Positions 52,185 through 60,816 of a stretch of DNA of 64,000 bases are shown piece after piece (the first letter of the stretch is position 1; every line of letters begins with the position of its first letter). Location of the stretch: positions 2,350,001-2,414,000 of the forward strand of contig NZ_CP115859.1 in assembly GCF_027920545.1 (NCBI RefSeq). Reading direction: 5' to 3'. The notes below the pieces were generated by a model. It did no database searches. It was not told the DNA's origin and worked only from the letters and a program-made list of their open reading frames with translations. A program made the translations under genes and the position numbers. The DNA is from Chryseobacterium camelliae (GTDB lineage Bacteria > Bacteroidota > Bacteroidia > Flavobacteriales > Weeksellaceae).

Positions 52185-55004
52185 ATGAATGTTAAATTAC
52201 GTGTATTAACGGCTGGAGTTTTGTTTTTTACAGGACAGGCTGTGATTGCTCAGAAAGCAAAGAAAGATACTGCAACCAAAGAGCAGCAGATTGAAGAAGT
52301 TGTAATGGTGGGATTTGGGCAGAAAAAAACTGTAAAAGAAATCACAGGGGCAACAAGTACAATGACAGCAAAGTCTATCGAAGATGTACCAGTTGCTTCA
52401 GTAGATAAAATGCTGCAGGGGAGAGTGACTGGGGTACAAACAGGAAGTGCATCTGGTCAACCAGGAGGATTTGCTAATGTAAGGGTTCGTGGAATTTCTT
52501 CAATTAATGGTGTGACTTCTCCAATTTATATTTTAGATGGGGTTAGAATTGCTAATGGAGATTTAACTACAGCTAATACAACAGCTAATATTTTGGCTAA
52601 CTTAAACCCAGATGATGTTGAAAGTATTACAGTGCTAAAAGATGCTGTTTCTACAGCTGTTTATGGTGCAGATGCAGGTGCTGGGGTTATAGTAATTACC
52701 ACAAAATCAGGTAAAAAAGGTAAAGCTAAATTTAATTTCTCTTTTAATTCTGGTTTCAATCAGCAGGCAGTAGAGGGATATAGAGGGTATACTACAGATG
52801 AGTACAAGACTTATTTAAGAACACAGGTCAATAACCTTCTTGGAACAAACTATACAAATGAACAAATAGCGGGTGGTGCTGTAAATTCAACATTTACAGG
52901 TATATTTAACTCTCCATATAGTACAGATTGGCAAGATATTGTAAGAAAAGATGGTTATCAACAAAATGCTGACTTTAGTATGTCCGGGGGGAATGATAAA
53001 TTTACATATTATGCATCAGCAAATATGTTTGACCAAAACAGTATAATTAAGAATTCTTTTTTCAAAAGATTGTCTTATACTACGAAGTTAACATATCAAG
53101 CAACTGACAAATTGAAAATAAGTTCAGATTTTCAGATTTCACATGGTAAAACAAGAACGTTAACTGATGGAGGTGCATTTTCAAACCCAATGCTAGCTCA
53201 GTATTTTAATAGGCCAAGTGATCCTTCACATAATCCAGATGGGTCTTGGTATTGGATTCCTTCGACAAGAAGGATGAGTAATGGACAGTTTAATCCAGGA
53301 TATTTGCTTGAAAACAATTATGTACAGGCGGGAACTTTAAGAGCTTTTGCTAACTTAAGTGCAGAATATAAAATTCTAAAAAACTTAACTTACAGATTTG
53401 TTTTTTCACCTGAATATATAAACGTAGAAGAAGATACATATTGGAATCCAGTACATGGTGATGGTAATAACTACGGAGGCTACCAAAGAACATCTAACAA
53501 TAGATATTTCAATTTCAATATACAGAATATTTTAGATTATTCGGTTAAGTTCGGAATGCACAACATAGGAGCTTCATTAATTCAAGAAGCTTACAAATCA
53601 GATAGAAAATTCTTAAGTGCAACAGGAATTACTGTAGGAAACCCAACACTTGAAACTCTTTCAAACTTTGTTGTTCCATATGGATATGAAGGAAGTAAGT
53701 TTATATCTTCAAGATATGGATACGCAATTACTGGTCACTATGATTATGATAAATTAATTTTGGTTGACGGATCTTATAGACGAGATGTATTGTCTCAATT
53801 TCTACCAGGCAAAAAAGCAGGTGATTTCTGGTCTCTAGGATTGGGAGTAGATTTAGCTAGAATTAATTTTGTTAAAGATATTGATGCTATTTCTATGGTC
53901 AAATTTAGAGCTTCTTATGGTAAATTGGGAAATCAGGTAACTGCTAATCCATTTGCTCTTTATTCATACACGACAAACTATAATGATTTTGCTGCAGCTA
54001 CATATTCTGGAATGTTAAATCCTAACCTATCTTGGGAAACCGTTAACCCTCTAAATATTGGTTTAGATCTAGGGTTCTTTAGAGATAGATTAAGGCTAAC
54101 AGCTGAATATTATAACAAAAAAACAAAGGATTTGATTTACAACCTTCCATTATCTGGTGCTCAAGGATTAACATCTTATGTGGATAATATAGGGAGCTTG
54201 GTAAACAAAGGTTTCGAATTTGCTGTGAATGCAGATATATTTAAAGGTGGTAGAGATCAATTCAATTGGTCAGTTGGTGCGAACTTATCAACCTTAAAAA
54301 ATGAAGTTACAGAATTATATGGTGGAACTGTAAATACATCTACGACAACATTAAGAGTAGGAGAAGGTGTGCGTACATTTTACTTAAGAAAATGGGCTGG
54401 TGTTGATCCTAAGAATGGAGATCCATTATGGTATTTGAATGGAGTAGATGGAGAAACAACAAATGACTATAATAAAGCGCAACAAGCAGTGCAAGGATCA
54501 TTCTTAAGTGATGTTTTTGGAGGCTTTAATACAAGTTTGGCATACAAAGGCTTCAATTTAGATCTTCAATTTACTTACGGATTCGGGGGGAAAATTTTTG
54601 ACAACTGGTCTCAATATACCTTCAGTGATGGTCAATACAGTATCAACTATCCTGGTTATGGAGATGTGATGGGTGATTATTGGACTCCGGAAAATCCTAA
54701 TGCTTCGAATCCGAAGCCGATATATGGAGGAAATAAACTTTCAAATAGAGCTTCTACTAGATTTTTATATGATGCTGATTTCATTAGATTAAGTAATGCG
54801 AGCTTTGGATACACATTTGCAGGAGACGTTCTGAGAGGGTCAGGTTTGAATAGTGTAAAAGTATATGTCATGGCAAACAATGCATGGACTCACATGTTTG
54901 ATGATAGACTTAAATTTGATCCTGAAACGAACATTTCTGGGAACACAAACTTAAGTTTACCAGTATTGAAGACTTATCTATTTGGTGTTAACATTAACTT
55001 TTAA
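52185..55004 (+). CDS. SusC/RagA-family TonB-dependent outer membrane transporter
   Basis: The 939-residue protein starts with a signal peptide (cleavage near AVIAQKA), followed almost at once by the TonB-box-like EEVVMVGFGQKK. The plug domain spans about 45-170 (MLQGRVTGVQTGSASGQPGG, VRVRGISSINGVTSPIYILDGVRI in outline, and VLKDAVSTAVYGADAGAGVI). The beta barrel fills the rest and ends in Phe, as outer membrane proteins do. The usual carboxypeptidase-D-regulatory-like domain before the plug is missing. With the SusD-type lipoprotein it forms a lidded importer for a large nutrient such as a glycan or peptide. No degradative enzyme gene is nearby, so the substrate is open. Confidence 0.94.
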   Translation: MNVKLRVLTAGVLFFTGQAVIAQKAKKDTATKEQQIEEVVMVGFGQKKTVKEITGATSTMTAKSIEDVPVASVDKMLQGRVTGVQTGSASGQPGGFANVRVRGISSINGVTSPIYILDGVRIANGDLTTANTTANILANLNPDDVESITVLKDAVSTAVYGADAGAGVIVITTKSGKKGKAKFNFSFNSGFNQQAVEGYRGYTTDEYKTYLRTQVNNLLGTNYTNEQIAGGAVNSTFTGIFNSPYSTDWQDIVRKDGYQQNADFSMSGGNDKFTYYASANMFDQNSIIKNSFFKRLSYTTKLTYQATDKLKISSDFQISHGKTRTLTDGGAFSNPMLAQYFNRPSDPSHNPDGSWYWIPSTRRMSNGQFNPGYLLENNYVQAGTLRAFANLSAEYKILKNLTYRFVFSPEYINVEEDTYWNPVHGDGNNYGGYQRTSNNRYFNFNIQNILDYSVKFGMHNIGASLIQEAYKSDRKFLSATGITVGNPTLETLSNFVVPYGYEGSKFISSRYGYAITGHYDYDKLILVDGSYRRDVLSQFLPGKKAGDFWSLGLGVDLARINFVKDIDAISMVKFRASYGKLGNQVTANPFALYSYTTNYNDFAAATYSGMLNPNLSWETVNPLNIGLDLGFFRDRLRLTAEYYNKKTKDLIYNLPLSGAQGLTSYVDNIGSLVNKGFEFAVNADIFKGGRDQFNWSVGANLSTLKNEVTELYGGTVNTSTTTLRVGEGVRTFYLRKWAGVDPKNGDPLWYLNGVDGETTNDYNKAQQAVQGSFLSDVFGGFNTSLAYKGFNLDLQFTYGFGGKIFDNWSQYTFSDGQYSINYPGYGDVMGDYWTPENPNASNPKPIYGGNKLSNRASTRFLYDADFIRLSNASFGYTFAGDVLRGSGLNSVKVYVMANNAWTHMFDDRLKFDPETNISGNTNLSLPVLKTYLFGVNINF

Positions 55005-55014
55005 AAAAGAAAAA

Positions 55015-56412
55015 ATGAATAAATTTATAAAAATAGGATTACTGTCATTAGGGGTTGCTACAAGTACTATTGCATGCTCTGATGACTTTGTTGAGAGAGA
55101 GTTTTATCAGGATGTTGAACAAGCTCCATTACAAACTACTCAAGAAATGCAGGCTTTTGTTAGAGGTGTATATTCCTCAATGAGAGCTACAGCATATTAT
55201 GGGGCGGATTTTTTAGCATTCTCAGAGGTAAGATCTGACGAAATGTATAGTACATTAGCAGGTGGTTATTATCAAAATGTGTATAATTACACAATGTTGT
55301 CCAATGACCCATATACTGTAACTACTTATAATCAGATTTATACTGCAATTGCAAAAGCAAATATTGTTATTAATACAGATTTAGCAGGGATTCAAGGGAC
55401 TTCTCAAGATAAAGCTTATGCGAAGTTTGCTCAAGGACAAGCTTACGGATTAAGAGCTATAGCTTTTTTTGATGCTTATAGATTATATGGTCAAAAATAT
55501 ATTCCAAGTGGAACATTGGGAATTGTTTTACCAACTAAGTATGACCCTAAAGCACTAATGCCAAGAGCAACAATAGCACAAACAGAAGCGCAAATCGATT
55601 CGGATTTTACAAAGGCATTACAAGTAATGACAGCTACTGATGCAGCAAACTATAGCCCGGAAAGTAATAAAACAGAACTTTCAGTAAATGCATTAAAAGG
55701 TATGATGTCGAGATATTACCTGTATAAAGGTGATTATGCTAAAGTACGTTCATTAACAACAGAATTATATGGTAAATATACTGTAGCAAGTGCAGCGCTT
55801 CTACAAACTACATTTAATTTTGTAATGAATGGAGCGGCACCTAACTCTATATTTGAATTGGCAGTTGGGACTAATGCATCATTGTCGACAGGTTCTTACA
55901 GACAGAGACTTAATCCACTAGGATATGCTAATATTGCTGTTTCTCCAGCAGCCTTCAATTCATATACAGCAACTGATATTAGAAAAAATCTAATTACAAC
56001 TTCAGGAGGTGTAAGATATATATCGAATAATAATGGTACTGGAAAATATACAAATACAGTCGGCGCAGATAATATTAGAATGCTACGTTATGAAGAAATT
56101 TTGCTGAACGGTGTTGAAGCGGAGTTAAATGGTGGTAGCGCAACAAAAGCTCGTGATTACTATAATGAAATTATAACAAATAGAGGATTAGCAGCTGTTG
56201 GAGCAGTAGATATGCAAATGCTTAAGGATGAGAGAAGAAGAGAACTTCTAGGTGAAGGTTTAAGACAATGGGATTTAAGAAGATGGGGAGATGCTGTTCC
56301 AAGACCTTTAGGTGCTAGTACAGATCAGAGACTAAATGCCTTCCCAATTCCAAGGGGAGAAACTGATTTAGCAAATTCACCGATTGTATCTAATCCAGGA
56401 TATGATAACTAA
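55015..56412 (+). CDS. SusD/RagB-family surface lipoprotein
   Basis: The 465-residue protein is the substrate-capturing lid of the SusC partner. The lipobox is TIAC (Cys21), followed by SDDFVE, a match to the surface-export tag SDDFE known from Flavobacterium. The helical TPR-like region has GQAYGLRAIAFFDAYRLYG around 140, and the C-terminal RRRELLGEGLRQWDLRRWG is a family hallmark. I start at the ATG at 55015, 10 bp after the susC stop; an upstream start at 54982 would lie inside susC and spoil the signal peptide. A terminator follows. Confidence 0.94.
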   Translation: MNKFIKIGLLSLGVATSTIACSDDFVEREFYQDVEQAPLQTTQEMQAFVRGVYSSMRATAYYGADFLAFSEVRSDEMYSTLAGGYYQNVYNYTMLSNDPYTVTTYNQIYTAIAKANIVINTDLAGIQGTSQDKAYAKFAQGQAYGLRAIAFFDAYRLYGQKYIPSGTLGIVLPTKYDPKALMPRATIAQTEAQIDSDFTKALQVMTATDAANYSPESNKTELSVNALKGMMSRYYLYKGDYAKVRSLTTELYGKYTVASAALLQTTFNFVMNGAAPNSIFELAVGTNASLSTGSYRQRLNPLGYANIAVSPAAFNSYTATDIRKNLITTSGGVRYISNNNGTGKYTNTVGADNIRMLRYEEILLNGVEAELNGGSATKARDYYNEIITNRGLAAVGAVDMQMLKDERRRELLGEGLRQWDLRRWGDAVPRPLGASTDQRLNAFPIPRGETDLANSPIVSNPGYDN

Positions 56413-56430
56413 TATTAGTTTATATAAACT

Positions 56431-56462
56431 AAAGCCACTTCTTTTAGAAGTGGCTTTTTATT
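56431..56462 (+). terminator. Terminator of the susC-susD operon
   Basis: AAAGCCACTTCT (56431-56442) and AGAAGTGGCTTT (56446-56457) form a perfect 12-bp stem with a 3-nt loop, then T-rich sequence. Confidence 0.9.
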
Positions 56463-56467
56463 TTTAC

Positions 56468-56475
56468 ATTTGTTT
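56468..56475 (+). promoter_or_regulatory. -7 box for the 56488 gene
   Basis: TACATTTG or a close version of it lies within 56465-56475, just after the susD terminator and about 15 nt before the ATG at 56488. It fits TAnnTTTG and shows that the gene has its own transcript. Confidence 0.4.
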
Positions 56476-56487
56476 AAAATATTCTTT

Positions 56488-57162
56488 ATGAAAAAAATAA
56501 TTTTAGTTCTATTTGGTTCCATTTCTTTATTAATAAATGGTCAAATCGGAAACGAGAACATTTCTTATTCTACAGGTAATTTTTTTATGAAAGCTAATAG
56601 ACCTTCTACAAAAGAATATATTGTTGATGGTAGTCCTTATAGCAATGGAGATCAATTCAATAAAGTGATTATAAAAGACTATAGTAAAAATGTTCAGGAC
56701 CTTAGATACAATGCATATGAAGATGAAATGGAATTTAAAAATGGTGATGAATTGTTTTATGCAAACAAGGAAAATAATCTAAAAATACACTTCCCTACAT
56801 TAAATAAAACATACAAATGTTTTAATTACAATTATGATGGGAAATCTAAATTAGGATATTTAGTTGTTCTGGTGGATAGTCCAAAATATTCCTTTTTTAA
56901 AAGAGAAAAAGTAGAATTATTGAGAGGGGAGAAAAGTCCCAATGCATATTCTAAGGACGCAAATGATTATTATGCTAAAGAAAAGGATTTATATTTAGTT
57001 TCAAAAAACAATATATTATTCAAATTTCCTAAAAATATTGGAGAGGCATCAGAATTTTTTTCAGTAGATAAAAAAGAAATGGAAAGTTTTGTAAAATCTA
57101 ATAAAATCAATTTCAACAAGGAAATAGATATGGTCAAACTGGTAGAATTTATAAATAAGTAA
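56488..57162 (+). CDS. Exported protein of unknown function
   Basis: The 224-residue product has a signal peptide (MKKIILVLFGSISLLINGQ). The mature part is rich in Lys, Asn and Tyr, and beta-strand-like, with ISYSTGNFFMKANRP, YKCFNYNYDGKSKLGYLVVL and DLYLVSKNNILFKFPKN. No Cys-anchored lipobox, sorting domain or catalytic motif is seen. I choose the ATG at 56488; a TTG at 56470 lies in the promoter region. It is transcribed separately from the susC-susD pair, so a link to that system is not shown. I do not recognise a family. Confidence 0.65.
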   Translation: MKKIILVLFGSISLLINGQIGNENISYSTGNFFMKANRPSTKEYIVDGSPYSNGDQFNKVIIKDYSKNVQDLRYNAYEDEMEFKNGDELFYANKENNLKIHFPTLNKTYKCFNYNYDGKSKLGYLVVLVDSPKYSFFKREKVELLRGEKSPNAYSKDANDYYAKEKDLYLVSKNNILFKFPKNIGEASEFFSVDKKEMESFVKSNKINFNKEIDMVKLVEFINK

Positions 57163-57170
57163 ACATGATA

Positions 57171-57198
57171 TCCCCTCCTGTTATTTGTGGGGTTTTTT
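57171..57198 (+). terminator. Terminator after the 56488 gene
   Basis: CCCC (57172-57175) and GGGG (57189-57192) form a short GC stem around a 13-nt loop, followed by T6. It is weaker than the neighbouring terminators. Confidence 0.55.
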
Positions 57199-57239
57199 AT
57201 TCCCCATTATTTCTTATTTTTGCTTTACAAAAGCAATAA

Positions 57240-59177
57240 ATGAAATACCTTTTTCTTATCATATTCTTTCTGGGTTTTACAGCTCAAGCTCAAATAGTTA
57301 ATAATAAAGATAAAAACCAGACTCCTCAGAAAGAGGGGGACTCAGTGATTGTTGATTCCGGGAAAAAAGACTCTTTAAAAGTATTTAAACCTACCATTAA
57401 TGATTATTTGTATCAGAAGCAATATGCTGAAAAAAAGACTTTTGATACGGTAATGACGTTTGATAAAACAAATGTTTTTTCTCAATACAATAACAGAGAT
57501 AATTTTGGAAAAGCTCAGCTTGCCAATATCGGTGCAGGTTTTAATCCATTGTCTTATGAAGTAAATGCGGAACAAAACCTTTCGTTACTGCCAGCCAACA
57601 AATCGTATGGCATTTTAGGAGTTGAGGATATTCATTATTATGACGTGAAAACTCCGACTGCAACATTCGTTTATCATAATGCGATGAAAAATGGTGCGGC
57701 TCTGAAATCTACCTATACCCAGAATATTGGTAAGCGATTTAATTTTGCCTTAGAATATATGGGGCTACGTTCCCAGGGACTTTACAGAAACTCACTAGCC
57801 GCAAACAATAATACACTGTTTTCTGGGCACTATGTTTCTAAAAAAGGGAACTACGAATTATTTGCCCATTACTTGCACCAGAATGTAAATAATCAGGAAA
57901 ACGGGGGGATTGCTATTGACAGCGTCTTTCAAAATGGAGACAGCAACTCCAGCAACAGACAGAATGTTCAGGTCAACTTGGCAACTTCAAGCTCTCAGTT
58001 TTCATATCGAAGATATTATTTAACACATCAGTTAACCCCATTTAATTCGGAAAAATTTCCGTTTAAAATAAGACACACGATTTCTCATCAGGGAAATAAG
58101 TACTATTATGGACAGACTGAGTTAGAAGCTTACTGGTACAGCCTTCCAGAAGAGACCGTAAATGGGGCACTGTATGTTTCAAAAAAATATTCGGATAATT
58201 TCAGTAATACATTCAGTTTGGTTTTTGATAATGAAAAATTTAAGCTCGATGCGGGGGTTCGCTATCAGATGCTAAAATTTGGTACTTCGGAAATTTCATT
58301 GGCAGATTTAGTGATTCCGACTGAGCTTAAAGAAAACAGGATCGGAGCTGTAGGGAACTTACAGGTTAAATTATTAGATAAAATCCAATTAAATTCATTT
58401 TTGGAATTTTCCAATGGAAGTCAGTTCGGGACCTATCTTAAAACAACGAATAATTTAAAATTTGAACCGCTAAAAGATTACTTTGTCAATGCAAAGGTAA
58501 ATTTCCAAAGTGTGTATCCGTCTTTCAACTATCTCATCAATACTTCTGTTTATAATAAATTTAACTATTATCTCCAAGATGCTAAAAACCAGACTGTGAC
58601 AGAGATTGGAGGGAATATTAATTTAAAATGGTTTAAAACAGAATTATTTGTCAATTATTTTAGAATAGATAATTATACTTATTTTGATAATACGGCAAAA
58701 CCCAGACAAAGCGATAGCTCTCTGAACATTTCTCAAATTGGAGGCGATGCTACTTTTAGCTATGGTAAATTCCATTTAAATACGAGATTACAGTTCCAAA
58801 ACGCACTCACGAATAAAGAATTGTTGCCAATGCCAAGCTTTATCGGAAGAGTGAATTTGTTTTATCAGGCAAAAGCGTTCAATAAAGCTGCGGAAGTTCA
58901 GATGGGAATTAAAGCCTATTATTTCTCTAAATTTGCTTCAAGAGAATATTTCCCGATACTTAACGAATATATTTTACCGACAGCCAATTCATTTTCGATC
59001 GGAGGGCAGCCTATGATCGACGTTTACTTTAATATGAAAGTGAAAAAAATGTTCTTTTTCATAGAAGGGCAGCAAGTCGGGACTCTTTTGTCACATAATA
59101 AAGCTTATGCGTTTCCACATTATCCGACCTATGATTTTAGATTAAATATCGGAATTGTGTGGTATTTGTTCAACTAA
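57240..59177 (+). CDS. Putative porin of the outer membrane
   Basis: The 645-residue protein has a signal peptide (MKYLFLIIFFLGFTAQAQ), a hydrophilic stretch of about 90 residues and then a long region of alternating strands typical of a beta barrel (for example FNFALEYMGLRSQGLYRN, YELFAHYLHQNVNNQ, FSYRRYYLTHQLTPF). It ends in WYLFN, with an aromatic residue near the C-terminus. It matches the Bacteroidota putative porin family (Porin_10-like), from memory. bshC follows after 14 bp in the same direction and may share its transcript. A TATTTTTG box lies about 20 nt upstream of the ATG. Confidence 0.8.
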   Translation: MKYLFLIIFFLGFTAQAQIVNNKDKNQTPQKEGDSVIVDSGKKDSLKVFKPTINDYLYQKQYAEKKTFDTVMTFDKTNVFSQYNNRDNFGKAQLANIGAGFNPLSYEVNAEQNLSLLPANKSYGILGVEDIHYYDVKTPTATFVYHNAMKNGAALKSTYTQNIGKRFNFALEYMGLRSQGLYRNSLAANNNTLFSGHYVSKKGNYELFAHYLHQNVNNQENGGIAIDSVFQNGDSNSSNRQNVQVNLATSSSQFSYRRYYLTHQLTPFNSEKFPFKIRHTISHQGNKYYYGQTELEAYWYSLPEETVNGALYVSKKYSDNFSNTFSLVFDNEKFKLDAGVRYQMLKFGTSEISLADLVIPTELKENRIGAVGNLQVKLLDKIQLNSFLEFSNGSQFGTYLKTTNNLKFEPLKDYFVNAKVNFQSVYPSFNYLINTSVYNKFNYYLQDAKNQTVTEIGGNINLKWFKTELFVNYFRIDNYTYFDNTAKPRQSDSSLNISQIGGDATFSYGKFHLNTRLQFQNALTNKELLPMPSFIGRVNLFYQAKAFNKAAEVQMGIKAYYFSKFASREYFPILNEYILPTANSFSIGGQPMIDVYFNMKVKKMFFFIEGQQVGTLLSHNKAYAFPHYPTYDFRLNIGIVWYLFN

Positions 59178-59191
59178 AATTTACACCAAAG

Positions 59192-60778
59192 TTGAAAACT
59201 ATTAATAAAATATCATTTCAAGATATACAAAGCATTCCTCAATTAGTAAAGGATTTTTTGAATCAGGATATTGAGGGGTTTGAAGATAAAATATTTTCTA
59301 TTGAGAATTTCCTTCAACAGATTCATCTGAAGAATTCATCGTTCTCATTGGAAAAAAGAAAAAGCTTAGTGAATGTATTAAACCATCAGCTTTCAGATCT
59401 CAAGCTTTCTTCAAAACAAAAAGAGAATATTGAAAATTTAAAACTTCCGAATACATTTACCATTACAACCGGCCATCAGCTAAACCTGTTCTCCGGTCCG
59501 GCTTTTTTTGTTTATAAAATTTTGCAGACCGTAAAAACCTGTACCTATTTAAAAGATAATTTTCCGGCCTTTAATTTTGTTCCGGTGTATTGGATGGCTT
59601 CGGAAGATCACGATTTTGCCGAGATCAATCATTTTAAGACGGAAAATAATTATTACGAAATCAATGAAAAATCAGGCGGTGCGGTAGGAAGAATTCATAT
59701 TAATGACATTTCTTTCATTTCAGAATTTGAAAAAGAATTTAAAGACTCTATTTTCGGAATGGAACTGATTTTGATGTTAAAAGAATCCTACAAAGCAGGA
59801 AATACATTAACCGAAGCAATTAAAATTTTAGTAAACCGCTTGTTTTCAGAATTCGGATTGCTGATTGTAGATGGAGACTCAAAAGAGCTTAAAACTCAGG
59901 TTAAAGAAATCTTTAAAGATGAGCTTCTCAATTTCAGCTTACACAAAACATCAAAAGAAAAAGTTGATTTTCTGACCGGGAAATACGGGAAAGTACAGGT
60001 AAATCCTCGTGAAATCAATTTATTTTACCTTTCTGAAACCAGGGACAGAATTGATTTTGACGGCAAAAAATATAATGTTTTAGATACAAGCAAATCATTT
60101 ACGGAAGAAGAAATTCTGAACGAGCTGGAAAATTATCCTGAGAAATTTAGCCCGAATGCATTGATGCGTCCGGTGTATCAGGAATACGTTCTTCCCAACT
60201 TAGCGTACATCGGAGGAAATGCAGAAATCATGTATTGGCTGGAGCTGAAAGATTATTTTGCTAAACTAAATATGCCTTTCCCTATTCTGATCCCGAGAAA
60301 CTCCATGTTGTTTTTAAAGGAAAAGACATTAGGGAAAATTCAAAAACTGGATCTTAAGATTGAAGATTTTTTTGAAAACTTTACCACCATTATCAATCAT
60401 AAAATAATTGAAGATAACAGTATTCTGAAACTCTTGGATGAGAAAGAAAATCTGCTGGTCACTAATTTTTCTGAATTAAAATCTGTTGCTGAAACTACGG
60501 AAAAATCTTTTGGAAATATGGTGAAAGCAGAAGAAGTAAGACAGCTGAAATCTTTTAACAGAATGAAAAAACGTCTTCTTCATGCAGAAAAAATAAAGCA
60601 AAGTGAATTGCTGGAAAGACTGGAAAATCTGTTTCTCGATGTGCATCCTGCAAAAAACTGGCAGGAAAGAGTATATAACTTTAGTGTATTTTTTGCCGAC
60701 TTTGGGTATTCGTGGCTTGAAACTTGTTTAGAAGAAATGGTGGTTCAGGAATCCAAATTGATTATTGTTGCCATTTAA
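59192..60778 (+). CDS. bshC: Bacillithiol biosynthesis cysteine-adding enzyme BshC, TTG start
   Basis: The 528-residue protein is the last enzyme of bacillithiol synthesis, which joins cysteine to GlcN-malate. Family blocks are present: FTITTGHQLNLFSGPAFFVYK (split over about 99-119), VPVYWMASEDHDFAEI with the HxFAE-type motif, RPVYQEYVLPNLAYIGG and MPFPILIPRNSML. The C-terminal coiled coil covers about 430-500. I start at the TTG at 59192 (MKTINKISFQDI); the frame also has a GTG at 59159, but that overlaps the porin stop and adds an unlike stretch. The partners bshA and bshB are not in the window. Confidence 0.92.
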   Translation: MKTINKISFQDIQSIPQLVKDFLNQDIEGFEDKIFSIENFLQQIHLKNSSFSLEKRKSLVNVLNHQLSDLKLSSKQKENIENLKLPNTFTITTGHQLNLFSGPAFFVYKILQTVKTCTYLKDNFPAFNFVPVYWMASEDHDFAEINHFKTENNYYEINEKSGGAVGRIHINDISFISEFEKEFKDSIFGMELILMLKESYKAGNTLTEAIKILVNRLFSEFGLLIVDGDSKELKTQVKEIFKDELLNFSLHKTSKEKVDFLTGKYGKVQVNPREINLFYLSETRDRIDFDGKKYNVLDTSKSFTEEEILNELENYPEKFSPNALMRPVYQEYVLPNLAYIGGNAEIMYWLELKDYFAKLNMPFPILIPRNSMLFLKEKTLGKIQKLDLKIEDFFENFTTIINHKIIEDNSILKLLDEKENLLVTNFSELKSVAETTEKSFGNMVKAEEVRQLKSFNRMKKRLLHAEKIKQSELLERLENLFLDVHPAKNWQERVYNFSVFFADFGYSWLETCLEEMVVQESKLIIVAI

Positions 60779-60789
60779 TTTTAAAGAAG

Positions 60790-60797
60790 TATTTTTG
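60790..60797 (+). promoter_or_regulatory. -7 box for the LysM/PBP1 gene
   Basis: TATTTTTG fits TAnnTTTG and lies 19 nt upstream of the ATG at 60817, between bshC and that gene. Confidence 0.45.
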
Positions 60798-60816
60798 TAA
60801 ATAATAACGATCTATT

